DNA of 64,000 bases, from assembly GCA_004352715.1 (NCBI GenBank), contig SCFE01000098.1, positions 699,491 to 763,490 on the forward strand. The letters run 5' to 3'. Of this stretch, positions 49,338 to 61,124 are shown piece by piece; within the stretch, counting starts at the first letter, position 1; every line of letters starts with the position of its first letter. The notes beneath the pieces are model-generated. The model had not been told where the DNA came from and did no database searches. It saw only the letters and a program-made list of their open reading frames with translations. Both the position numbers and the translations under genes were made by a program. Origin of the DNA: Hofstenia miamia. Lineage: Eukaryota; Xenacoelomorpha; Acoela.

Positions 49338-49536
49338 CAGAGGGTGATACACGGTCAAACTTTTGTGTCAAACTGAATTACATAATTGGTCGCCACACAA
49401 ATCCGCGATAAGTTTGAATGTGTATCAACCCTTCAAACTTGTCGTCCAACCTGATTTCAGCGATCTAATCGCTTTTCATTTTTCTCGTCAAACAAGTGTG
49501 CCTGGTAATTGAGTTTGACATGGTATCACCCTCCTC
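49338..49536. mobile_element. MITE with GAGGGTGATAC ends, copy 1
   Basis: CAGAGGGTGATACACGGTCA on the left is mirrored on the right by TGGTATCACCCTCCTCT. Subterminal GTCAAACT motifs point inward from both sides. About 200 bp, non-coding. A partial relative lies at 52340-52430. Confidence 0.6.
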
Positions 49537-49588
49537 TAACAAATGTGCCACATTTTCTCTCACTATCGCACAGCTAATATAATCAATT

Positions 49589-50309
49589 CAGGGTTTTCGA
49601 GTCGAGTTCGAGTTACTNAGTCTTCATCTATTGCAGAATCCAAACAATTTTTGCAAAATTCCATGACTTCAGTGATGTAAGATTTGTTGTTTTCCTTGAA
49701 TTCACACACTTTGACGCTATGAAATTTTTTTGAATTTAAATGATGTGCTAGCACATCTCCATGATGTTTTCGAAAATTAATTACTTCATTGGGATCAGCA
49801 CAAAAGTGAATTTTCGTAAGCATTGTTTAAACCAGTACAAAAATTATACTAAATTTCTCCGAAAGCTGTCCCTTATATACAACTTAAAATTCAAAGTGTT
49901 ATTAAGAATTCAATGTGTAACTCAAATTTTGAAATGGTAAATATCTATCTAGTACAGGGTTTTCGAGTCGAGTTCGAGTTACTCGGGCCGAGTTCGAGTT
50001 TTTACGTTTCGAGTTCGAGTTCGAGTAATTTTTTAAATGAAATTCCGAGTTCAATCGAGTTTTTTTCGAATTCCGAGTTTTTTATGGTAAAAAACATTTA
50101 TTTTACAATAATTCTAAGATTAAAAAAATTTTTGTGTTTGGTAAGAAAATTGATATTTAAAGAAATTTAATTTTTACATTATTTTCGAGTGGATTTTCGA
50201 GCGAGTTCGAGTTCCAGTTTTGATGATTTCTCTTCCGAGTTTTTCCGATCGAGTTTTGCGAGCTTATTCGAGTTCGAGTTCTTAACATTCCGAGCACTCG
50301 AAAACCCTG
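49589..50309. mobile_element. hAT MITE rich in GAGTTC, split by an assembly seam
   Basis: CAGGGTTTTCGAGTCGAGTT occurs at 49589 (cut by N at 49618) and again at 49955; the only right end is CTCGAAAACCCTG at 50309. The 8-mer AATCAATT precedes the 49589 copy and follows 50309, so it is the real target duplication, whereas the 49955 copy lacks it. The true element is thus about 355 bp, and 49619-49954 was inserted by mis-joining or belongs to another insertion. The interior is made of GAGTTCGAGTT-like repeats. Confidence 0.8.
49619..49823 (-). CDS. Candidate first exon of the unidentified minus-strand gene
   Basis: The frame begins MLTKIHFCADPNEVINFRKH, continues HGDVLAHHLNSKKFHSVKVC, and is still open (..CLDSAIDED) when it meets the N at 49618. 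A TATATAAGG box lies about 65 bp upstream of the ATG (minus strand). Composition is protein-like. It may pair with the terminal exon at 48350-48559, but phase cannot be tested across the join. It also falls inside the seam-split hAT MITE, so its true neighbours are uncertain. Confidence 0.4.
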
Positions 50310-50879
50310 AATCAATTAACCTTGTTTTCGTAAATAAGTGGGTAAAACCGCGAACTCCGAAATAAACAGCTTAACAGCATGTTATTTATCTCGGAGTCCG
50401 CTGGAAAAATCACGATGCTTTGTACAAAATGTTGACAGAGAACGTGGTTGCATTTATAGAGCTTTATAAATAGGAACATGCGTGAAGAGGCATAAATAGT
50501 TTTATTTCTAGATTTAATTATTAAAATTGCATCAATTTATTGTTTTGTATACTTCTGTAACTTATATCACGAGAATTGGTTAAAATCCATTCTCATAGTA
50601 CATTTATAAATATTTATAAATGTTTCAATTAATTAGCACTAATATAGGAAATAACTTTAAATATGAATATCACAAATTTTTAAAGATTACATAACAAACA
50701 AAAAGAATTCTATTTGCCAAGTATTTGTGTTAAATAATGGTGGCAAAAATTTGCTGTTTTGATATGAGTCAAAGCAATATATTTGCTAAAATGCTACAAT
50801 TAATCTACAAACTAAATATGAAATATATAATGATAATAAATTTGTGTGTGTGTCTATGTATGTGGTGAGCTCAGTGTAA

Positions 50880-51430
50880 AAAATCGGTAAATGTGTTTAA
50901 CATGTTTGCGTCTCTGATTGTATTTTGACGATGTAAAAGTGCACATTTTAATTTTTTTCTACTCTGGTCTAATTATCTAAGTCATTCCAAATATTAGAGG
51001 CCACTCGGTGAAAACTAGGATAGGAAATACTGCTACAAATAAACTTGGGATCGAGGATTTCTTTTAAGTAATTATCAAGAAAAGAAATTGATTGTCGGCC
51101 ATATTTATACTTAAATAAAGCTGCATGGAATTGTACTTGATATAGCGGGGATAATATATCATGATAAAAATATTACTGATCATGTAAATTCACAAACCTT
51201 TTAAAAATTCGAACTGACTGTGTGTATTTCTGGTTTTTTTGTAATTTAATAAAACAGTAACCTAATGCAGCACAGCAGAGTTGTAACCGGACCGTAATTT
51301 TAAGCCTGGTACGTTGCAATTGGTAATATTCAGGCCTGTCATATCTAAAACCATTATTCGATTTTTGAAAATAAAAAATTAGCATATAATTGAAAATACT
51401 AAAATGAACATATTTTTGCATCAACTGCAC
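50880..51430 (-). mobile_element. Possible LINE C-terminal relic
   Basis: The minus strand reads QRTRLKITVRLQLCCAALGY.. then, after stops, YGRQSISFLDNYLKEILDPK and SSISYPSFHRVASNIWNDLD. The ending S.SYPSFHR...N.WN.L follows the C-terminal pattern of Jockey/CR1-type RT proteins (..FF.R....WN.L). Weak match. Confidence 0.35.
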
Positions 51431-52132
51431 TTTTAAATAATAAAACTAACTCGTGATGGCATCAAAAGTTATCGTCATCAAATAAGGATGCATCCACTGC
51501 TGGGAAAAGGATTTTAATGGGAAATTTTAAATTGCTAATAATAAAAATCAAAGACAGTTTACTTCTATTTTAACCACATCACTCACTTGGAAAACTTTAT
51601 TCATATTAACACGAACATTTATTTATTTGATGATTACCGCATTGTTAAAAAAATTGGCTAGTTTTTTGCAGAATATATCTCAATTGTATTTTTGATACTA
51701 ATATTAGATGCACACATTATCGTGTTTGCCCATGCAACTCATGCCATTCATCATTCCATAAACGATTTTGTTGACTGTTTAAATATATTTGTAAACCTGT
51801 ATTAAGGTAAAAAAAAACTATTTAATAATAATAATAATAACTATCAATTGAATATAATAGTTGATATAATATTTTAATGTAAGATAATGTATATTCATTA
51901 ATAAAATTTTGAACAATTCTAGGCTCGGTGTTCAGAAACTTCGTACCCGGGCCCGGCCTAAGCATGCTAATTCGGCCGATTTTTATGATTTTGTTTAAAA
52001 TTTATTTTTAAATTTTCGGTTTGCTAGACCAACATTGTATTAAAAATTTCTAATAAAATCTGTTAACTGAAAATGAAAAAAGTAATTAAGTTCGAAGAGT
52101 ACAAGATATTTATATAAAATTTCGGTTACATT

Positions 52133-52237
52133 TTAAAATACTTCAACATATTGCTTATAAATTCTATGGCATTCATTGTCTACTTGATTTGCATTTGCTG
52201 TTGATAAAATCCTTTTTTTGAAATTCGCAAGATTTCT
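52133..52237 (-). CDS. Weak candidate terminal exon
   Basis: After an acceptor-like ACAACAAACAG, a 34-codon frame reads RNLANFKKRILSTANANQVD, then NECHRIYKQYVEVF-TAA. Nothing else supports it; chance is possible in AT-rich DNA. Confidence 0.2.
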   Translation of the reverse strand, partial: RNLANFKKRILSTANANQVDNECHRIYKQYVEVF

Positions 52238-52339
52238 CTGTTTGTTGTACAGAGGAGAACATAATATCAGTGAAAACAATAAAATGTTTACCGAAAGTAT
52301 TAAATTAGATTCTAGTTGAAATTGGGTTGGATCATGTAT

Positions 52340-52430
52340 TACATCACTGACCTTCCTACTCGGGGCTAGTTTTTTACATGGCAATTAAGTTTGACATACA
52401 AGTTTGACCGGGCATCATACCCTTTAGCTA
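52340..52430. mobile_element. MITE with GAGGGTGATAC-type end, partial copy 2
   Basis: On the minus strand AAAGGGTATGATGCCCGGTC followed by AAACTTGTATGTCAAACTTA aligns with the left end of the element at 49338 (GAGGGTGATACACGGTCAAA..TGTGTCAAACTGA). Only one end is recognised. Confidence 0.5.
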
Positions 52431-53317
52431 AATATTTAAAAACGTATTTAAAAACTCTTATTTTCATTGGTTGATGTTGCTATTGCAAATTTCTGAATAG
52501 TATTTATATAATTTATCAAGATTGAGAAGAATTATAAAAATTCCTTGCTATTAAAACTTGCAATGTAAGCTTTAAAGTGGATCTAAATAATAATTGCTTG
52601 TAGCCAGAAAGCCTACAAGCCAATGCCAAATATCATCATCGTTATGAGTGATAACTTACCTAATTCAGCAAAAAAATGCAAGCAAAGCATAAAGCATTCT
52701 TGAAATATTCTAGTGAATTTAATTCATAAAAAAACTACGGTTCAGTGCAATATTTATTTATAGAGTGAAAACATGTGATTTTATTATTCTTACAAGTCTT
52801 GCTATTGTGAATATATAAAATTATTTGTATATTGATTCTTTAATTCTATCTTTAGTTTTCTTATTTCTTAGTTAACTGTAATATATGTGCTCAATTGTCA
52901 ACTATTTGATGAATACATCCCTGAATGATCATTTGGTTTCTTATATATTCCACTTTCAAATTCCTTATCCTTTCTAGTCATTTGAACATTAAAAAATTCA
53001 ATTTGTTCTTAGTTTCTATTTCCTTTGTAAACATGATATTCTTATCAATTACATTTTTGAAGTAAGCTGAAGTTGCTTCATCTTGTAGTATTAATGCAAT
53101 AAATGAGAAATTAATGTCGAAAGTAATTAGAGTCACTTTAATTTTTGAATTTAAAGAACAATTTTGTATGTAAAATGCAGTTGAAATATACTTTTAAGTT
53201 CTAAGAGGTCGGGCTGCTTGTCATAGCAGCCAATTTTTTAACAGGTTAAACAGTTGAGTAATATTTTACTAATCACTCTTGATATTGTTATTACATGTTC
53301 TTTGAATGCCAAATTAA

Positions 53318-53570
53318 CCCATTTATGGCAAAGGAAAAAATTTTGTTTTAGTTTGCCACCGACACTTTAATATATTAATATACAAGGCTAGAGCTTATAA
53401 AAATGTTTTTATTTTACTGATACTGTGTTTGAATGGGAAGTTATAGCCAAAAATAGAATGCTGCAAAAACGCAACTGTCGGCATCTTAGGATACGCATGA
53501 ATTTTTCTGCAAGTGCATATATGTAGAGGCATGTTTTTGTTGCAAAAATGCAACGAGCGACATAAATGGG
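53318..53570. mobile_element. piggyBac-type MITE (TTAA-flanked)
   Basis: TTAA at 53314-53317 and 53571-53574 bracket CCCATTTATGGCAAAG and the inverse of CCCATTTATGTCGC. It is 253 bp with a 10-bp TIR and no ORF. The TIR differs from both full piggyBacs at 21.7-30.4 kb, so it belongs to a third family. Confidence 0.8.
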
Positions 53571-54114
53571 TTAAGACTTAGTTTAGTGGCTCGTGGATGT
53601 GTTTTAATGAGGCACGAGTCGAAAAATAAGTATGTGCGTTTTGAATCGTTTTGAATTTTAAATCTTGGCTATAACTGTGAACGTACATCATTAGCATTTG
53701 TTCTCGTTCACATTTGTGCAAAAAACTTATCACTCAAACATCTTAGATGTAATTCCTTGCAATGTTTCACCAACGATTAAAGTCGAAACAAATAATATAA
53801 ATATTTAGCATATTTTCGAACAAATATATATTGTTGATTAAAATTGCAGTTGCTATCAGAAGTACAACAATGGAACTTGCAGTTAAGACAACCTTATGAC
53901 ATAATTCATGCGATATTCTCAATATTTCAAAGTCGATTGTTACCGTACAATTTACGGAAACAGAGAAGGAGATAAAACAAGATCCGGTAGTCCAATGCTC
54001 TTACAAAATGGGAGAATGGTTTTTACAACTAGCATCTTCATCCAATCATTTTATGACACCAAGAAAACCAAAAAATAGAAGCTACAGTGGTCTCAAGTTT
54101 GTCCAATAGATATT

Positions 54115-54560
54115 TAACACACTATTGATTGCACAAAAGAATTTCTGCGCAGAAGCCGAAATTATGCTCAAATCATATTCAAAAATGAATTTCATTCTAT
54201 TGTACTAAACTGGAGAGGCTTATTTCGGATTGGAAAAGGGTGATTTCGGATGAATCAAAGATGAACTTTATTCACGAGGGAACTGCTAAAATGCTTCATA
54301 AAGCTAGATTTTTCAAAAATAGAAGTATTTTAGTCAGTCCATAATGACTTGGGGAGCAATCCGAAGTGATGGATATAAAGCTATAGTTAAATGTACTTGT
54401 TTTTTAGAAACAATTGAATACAAACGAGTACCTTCCCCGAACACCCTCAACAGTATAAATGCCCATTATTGTTTTATCACCATAGTTTTAGATAATTTTA
54501 GCGCAAGCTTGCTTCCAAAATACCCTCCTCACATTTGATATATCCATAGAAAGAACAGAC
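54115..54560 (+). mobile_element. Tc1/mariner transposase relic
   Basis: The frame pieces VISDESKMNFIHEG (first catalytic Asp block, about 54240) and MTWGAIRSDGYKAIVKCTCF (54344 onward) match Tc1-type transposase order. The DNA matches the relic in HINFP intron 1 (38.0 kb). Stops and missing ends show it is dead. Confidence 0.6.
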
Positions 54561-54599
54561 AACCAAAAGAAAATAAATATTTGTAAGTAGCTACTTTGA

Positions 54600-56390
54600 A
54601 TATGTAGTATTTTTTAATCTCGTTTATAAAATTCTGCAACTTAAAGATGTAACAATTATCCCAATTTCAGGAACACGAACAATTCTGGTTTGCTAAAATA
54701 TTTTGGTATTAATAAAGCCCACAGTTTCAGTTTTTTTGTGTTTAACCAGACATCTCTATGTGTCATTTTTCAGTTGCTAATCATCAATTTCAAATCTGAA
54801 AAAATATTATATATTTTCCTGCCGTAATAAGGACAAATGTCTTGTCTTTGCATAATTTATGCTGTATAGGAATAGGAATGGGAAATTTCTAGCATTCACA
54901 ATATTTTCTGTCTTACCAAATTATCCTGAATTTTAGGTTTGGAGAATAGTTTTTATAAGCACTAATTGAAGCATGCTTATTGATTGTAAGTATTGATCTG
55001 TCAACTTTCAGCGACTTGCTGTTGCAAAATTGAATTCATGTACCATTCTTTAATTACCAACAGTAATTCTTTAAAATAAAATCACTATAATAATAATAAA
55101 CTAAAAGGACGACAAAATTAGGAAGCATATACATAATTAATGATATCCACAGGCAGACATGTTTTTTCCATAAAGAGGTGTTTGAGTTCCCAGGTTTTAA
55201 GGCATTGAACTGTTCTATTTAATGTACTCTGAAAGGAATCACAAAGTTTTAGACTTATATGCTGTTTATAAAAGGCCCGGATTTTCCAAATCTTCCAATC
55301 CACCAACCATTATGTTTGACGTTAAGTAAACATCCAATTAACAGTGCTGTAAATTGCAATTTTGCACATAAAAGTGCTGGTTTTACGATTACTTTATAAA
55401 ATAAATGTTTATCAAAATAGCATAAGCATACGGAAATAGCCACTGAATTATACTTTTTCATTAGAAACCTATGCTTTATACAACTATATTTTTTTAAAAA
55501 ATTTCATTTATTCATAGATAATATTTAATAATTAAAAGATGTAGCTGGCAACACAAAAAATTATTCCTTTATTTCTTTGGATTAATTGAACATTTATCAA
55601 AGCTTAAAATGGAAAAGCTTTCATCAACCACTTTGCGTCTATATTATTTAACTAAATCAAATTACTTAAGATATGTTTAAGCATTTTAATATTATTGTAC
55701 TAATGTCTCCTAGTCAGTATTGCCTAACCCTTTGCCTCAGGAGTATTACTTTCTAGTGATCCTCCCTGCAGCTCACCGATTTTAATTACCATGCAATTTT
55801 CTCTAAGTTGGGAAAACATTTATGAAATTCTAAAATAACAAAGAGCTGAAAATATCTTCAACTCCAAAGTTGTGTAATTTTACAATTTTGCGAAAGCTTT
55901 TCTTTAGTTGATAAACGTATTAAATTTACTATCGTATGCCCATTCTAGCGAAAATGCGATTTTGTATTTAAGAAGAACAATAGATACATAATAATCAACA
56001 CAAGTTTATTGAGATGAGCAATTTTCTGTACATAAATTTGTGTATTGAATAAATGTGATCCGATGCCCTTTCTGAATAGGGAAGATTTCAGTGGAAAACT
56101 GCTCGAAGACCTGCCTGAACCTTTTTGCAGCTAATTAATTTCTTTCTGATTAAAAAGAAGTAATTTGGACAATAAATACAGGCTCGACAATTTTGGAAAA
56201 AAATCTTGTTTGAATTTCCAAAATAGCAAGGGGCTGGAAATATCTTCAACTTCAGTTGTGTAGTTCTACAACTTTATGAATGTTTCTTCTGGTGGCAAAG
56301 ATTAAATAATAAATATATAATTTTAAATATGATAATTAAATTACAATGGATTTATAGAAAAAATAAAACATATTTATAAGAAGTGATGAA
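54600..56390. other. No firm gene; one weak minus-strand exon
   Basis: AT-rich DNA. The only candidate is 55118-55228 on the minus strand: after a good acceptor (GATTCCTTTCAG) a phase-0 frame reads STLNRTVQCLKTWELKHLFM, then EKTCLPVDIINYVYAS-TAA. There is no recognised homology and no upstream exon. Confidence 0.3.
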
Positions 56391-56399
56391 GGGATCGTT

Positions 56400-56660
56400 G
56401 ATGCCGTTCAGAAAGCATTGTCAAAATTTATTTTTATTGAAATAAAACCATAGGTTGTCTTAGAAGACAGCATATAATGAAGTGTATGATCTGGATGTCG
56501 CAAAATAGCTTTGTGTAGCTTGTCATCTGCTTTGATTACAATTTTAGTAGGTACATGTTGTTCTATAATACCCACTTATAGAGCTATGCGGTGGAGTGTA
56601 TCAATTTTATCCAGAGAATAGTTAGAGAGCCACCCCGTATCGAATTTCATGGAAAATTGC
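56400..56660 (-). mobile_element. LINE 3'-domain fragment
   Basis: The minus strand reads MKFDTGWLSNYSLDKIDTLH, then GIIEQHVPTKIVIKADDKLH, then KAILRHPDHTLHYMLSSK. The pattern DD.L...IL..P.H.LH..L is a recurrent C-terminal signature of some Jockey/CR1-group LINEs. One stop lies inside. Confidence 0.55.
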
Positions 56661-57349
56661 AGTAAATCAACCCAAATCCAGTGAATGCTTTTAAGATTAA
56701 AAAGAAGTTTCTGAATCAGCATGTAGATTATATTATACATTTTTCTAATTTGCCCAAAATTAGTTTAGCAAAATGAAAATTCAGGATTTGGTTTGGCAAG
56801 GATCATACAAATGGACCGAATTTGCATTATTTTGAATGGGGATTCGGGACTGCCTAAAATTTAATGGGGATAAGTTTTCAGTCCATTCCATCTCTGGTGC
56901 TAGAGCTACCAAAGCTCAAATTTGGATTATCAAATCAAAAACAAATTGCATTCAACACATGTTAATTTTTAAATGTCAATTTTAAATCCCTATTCTCTAA
57001 AATTATATGGAAGCAACCATTTCTTAAATATATTGACAACATTGTTTGGAGTTATAAACAATATAAGCTCGTACGATTGTAGTGGCCTCTGACATGAGAG
57101 ACAATCCTGCATGAAGAGCTCTCCTTATCGGTATCAAGTTCTATCCTCCTACCAGGTTACCCAGTCAATTTCACCTGTTTGGCAGGCATCTTCAACTTCA
57201 TCATTGAATAATAATCTGATCATTGGACAATGTTGTTTTGCGGGATCTTACAGACTTATTTTAACGTCTGCAGTTCCCCAATAGATTTGCACTCAGGAAT
57301 ATTCAAAAAATCATAAAACTGTAATTATTAAGTCTATTAAATTTTTAAC

Positions 57350-57770
57350 TAAGGCACATGTAATATCTATACTAGATTTTCATAACAATATAATTTTGAT
57401 GTTCCGAATTATCTCATTCTTAATTTCAATTAATCCATGACAAATTCTTCAGACTTATCTACTCTTTGAATTTCAAAGACTATATCAGCCCAGCCTACAT
57501 AGAACTGCACTGATTAAAGGCTAAGTACCGATTCAGTATAAAATCAGCCTCATCGTTTAGAAATTCTTTCATGGTTTAGCGACTAATAACCTACAGGACT
57601 CATTTTCAATAAAGGCAACCAATTTTATTAGGTCCACGATCACACAAGACTCATCTTATGTTATGTGAACCAAGAATTTTGAACTACCTTCCAATTGCTG
57701 TTCGGACAGACTATTAAATGATCATCTCTTCCTAACACAGTTAAGAAACATGAATCAATCATTTTTGCAT
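57350..57770 (+). mobile_element. LINE C-terminal fragment (CR1/L2 type)
   Basis: The plus strand reads QPSLHRTALIKG.VPIQYKIS, then KFFHGLATNNLQDSFSIK, then NFELPSNCCSDRLLNDHL and FLTQLRN. This follows the L2/CR1 thumb pattern (LHWLP...RI.FK....FK..HGLAP.YL.D....). Several stops. Confidence 0.65.
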
Positions 57771-58129
57771 TGGAACGCACTAGATTTTCTTTTGGAAGTA
57801 TGTGCTCTGTATAAAAATATTAAATACCAAATATTGAAAATATAGATCTGGAAATTATTTTAAGCAAACTTGAGAACATCTTAGACACTGATTCCTGTTA
57901 ACAAATTTTTCGTAGATTTGTACAGTAAGTGTATAAGCACCGGGCAATTGTCTAAAATAAAGAATTGGTATTTATTATTACTTTCTACTGAAAATAATTA
58001 ATGTTGATGCGGAGCCACTAAGTAGCTTATTTCAATTTTATTCGTCAGTAATTGCTTTCACTTAATTAAATTAGTTGTGAAATTTACTGGAGCTAATAAC
58101 AATAGTTAAATAATAAATTTTCGCTACAG

Positions 58130-59784
58130 ATGTTTCATCGATATCTCTTGAGAATGGGAGACTCAAGGGTGATGGCAAAATTTTTAAAAAATCATTAATT
58201 TGTGCTGACAGGTGGACTAAGAGCTGGAAAATGTGCATAATTCGTTTAGAAGTAAGATAACATGGAGAGAACAAATGTTTCGATTAAAATGTATAATTCA
58301 ATTACTTCACAAAAGCTTCTTTTCTAAAGTTGAACGTAGTCATGGAGCATCAGTTGTCGAGTAAGTGTTCTTACCATTTTCAATATTTAAGGAATGCATG
58401 CATTTAGTCTTTGAACAATTTTCAATGAATTGCCATTTCTAAGAATAGTCATATTAATGAAATCATTATCTGAAGAAATTTTTCCTTCTCCAAATTAAAA
58501 TTTGATTTTATATAAATGATAGAAATTGGATTGAATAATGTGATTAATAATTATTATTCAGTTGAGTTGCAAAGCAATAAAAATAATATAAATTAATTTT
58601 TAACTATAGACCTAAAGCAATTTAAAGTTTATTGTGAGGTTTATTAAATATATTTACTTAGTTTTCAAATAATGAACTTATATAGAAGAAATTTTTTAAA
58701 CACAAGTTTTCTCAAGCCATCTGGATTTTACACAATCTATTTTGAAATATTTATGTTAAATATGTAAATTCCTAAAAGTTTTTTTTGACAGTCTAATGGG
58801 CTATAGTGATAATGGGGCTTTTGAAAAATTTCTCTAATAATTAATTATTTCGGAGGTACTTGCATCACTTTTATTCTGTTGATATTGATATTAAGAAATG
58901 CGCAATATGTTTATAGAAATAGAACCACATTTAGTCATAACGAACTTAGATCAGCACACATATTGCAGGTAGACACTAAGATACGTAATTATATCGCCAG
59001 TTGACGATCTAATGTTCTGACCTGATGAAAGTTTTGACAAGTAATTAATTGTATACGTCAATCTTTCCGGCTACCAATATAATAAAATTGCAATGCATTA
59101 AAAATGGATTCTGTAGGTCTAGACATTTTTAGTGAATTATATTTTTCAAAATATTATTTCCTACTTAATTGAAAGTATAACATTTAGTTCAACAACGTTT
59201 TATTATACATTTAAAAGTTGTTATTTGAGCACATAATTGGCAGTAATACTCTGAAATTTCTTTGTCAAAAAAAACTCGTCTATGTCTATCCCCCTTGAGC
59301 CCAATCGCGTGGCTGAGGGCATTAGGGATCTATAGCTACTCCAAATGAAGGGCAAGCTTCTCTAAGCAAAATATCAGCAGGTGTCAATATTAAAAAATGA
59401 GCTTACAAAATAATACTGTTTGATATTGAGAAAAATATAAATACTAGTAATTATAAATATTTTTTTATTTTTTGTAAATATTGTATTTATTGAAATATTC
59501 TGATAATAAATATACAATTTAAAATTTCTTCTAAATCAGCATTGATTATAAATCAAAANTATATATATATATATATATATATATATTTCCAACCGGTTTC
59601 GATTTATAAATCATCGTCAGTGTACAAATGCGTGGGATTTAATTTACAATAACTACATTAAATGATGTTGAAATATGCATACACTTAAAACATGTTCAGT
59701 AAATTGATCGTACTTTGTTGACTATTTAATAGCATGTACTTGGTTGCATATTTTATGAATAGGGCTTCAGCTAATTTGGTGTTC

Positions 59785-59820
<36 letters not shown>

Positions 59821-61077
59821 TTATTGTATACCAAAAATTTGACACGTTTCGATCATTTATTGATTATCTTCAGAAATATCCCTTTACATTGTTATTTGTA
59901 AACTATTGAAGAAACAAGCTAATTAGGAAGAAAAACTTCATTTTGACAAAGATCTTTCGTTTTAATATTTGTATATTTCGAATGTAACCAGTCTTATTTT
60001 AATTCTTTTAGCAAATGAAAATCTTCAAAAGTGTCCATACTGTTTTCATATGTTTCCAAAAACTGATATACAAATCCATCTATTGATCGAGTATCATGCA
60101 CGAGGCATCGTTGTTGGGCATGATAAGTCAAAGAACGCTGTTCCAAAAATANTTATTATACATTTAAAAGTTGTTATTTGAGCACATAATTGGCAGTAAT
60201 ACTCTGAAATTTCTTTGTCAAAAAAAACTCGTCTATGTCTATCCCCCTTGAGCCCAATCGCGTGGCTGAGGGCATTAGGGATCTATAGCTACTCCAAATG
60301 AAGGGCAAGCTTCTCTAAGCAAAATATCAGCAGGTCACAATATTAAAAAATGAGCTTACAAAATAATACTGTTTGATATTGAGAAAAATATAAATACTAG
60401 TAATTATAAATATTTTTTTATTTTTTGTAAATATTGTATTTATTGAAATATTCTGATAATAAATATACAATTTAAAATTTCTTCTAAATCAGCATTGATT
60501 ATAAATCAAAAATCAGACAGCAATTCCATACATCATGTAGTTGAAAATCTTGAAAATTTTATCTAAGAAGACATCGATGGGCAAGTGCACGAGCATGTTA
60601 ATATGTGTTTTGAAGATTTTCGGAGTCTATTACAAAGTCAAAATATTTTGGAACGCAAGTTATATAGAAGGTTTGTGTTTGTATAACCCATAAATCCAAA
60701 CGGACACATGCCTACACTATGTAAGCATTCAACAATTTTTATTAATTAGTATGTATTCTTTAAGAAGACTATTTTTTGTGGTTGCAATCTATTCAAATTT
60801 ATAATAAATGCAGTTTTGATAGTAAAAGTTTATTGTGCATATATTTAGTAAACACTTACTTCTTGCATTAAAGATAATGCATCCGCTTGAGATTTATGGA
60901 ATTCATAATTTTGTTCACCTTAAGAAATTTGACTAATGCATATTTTGACAAAAATCAATTTTAGCATACTAACTTCAAAATGTTAGTTAATTCAAGCAAA
61001 TTTTTACCTCAATATATTGAAAATATTACTTCAAAATTCATAATTCATAGTTAGCAATCAGGATTATAATTAATTAT

Positions 61078-61124
<47 letters not shown>

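Larger units (their letters stand above)
59200..60511. repeat. 359-bp duplication at single-N joins
   Basis: 59200-59558 recurs at 60153-60511 (offset 953) with only a couple of substitutions (GGTGTCAA versus GGTCACAA). The first copy ends at N 59559 and the second begins at N 60152. The slight divergence suggests two haplotypes placed in series. The block between (59560-60151) holds one zinc-finger exon. Confidence 0.85.

Noticed and set aside
60503-60567. Extension of the 60568 exon upstream (reads SDSNSIHHVVENLENFI)
   Set aside because: An in-frame TAA at 60564-60566 separates it; the acceptor ATCTAAG just after the stop explains the exon start.
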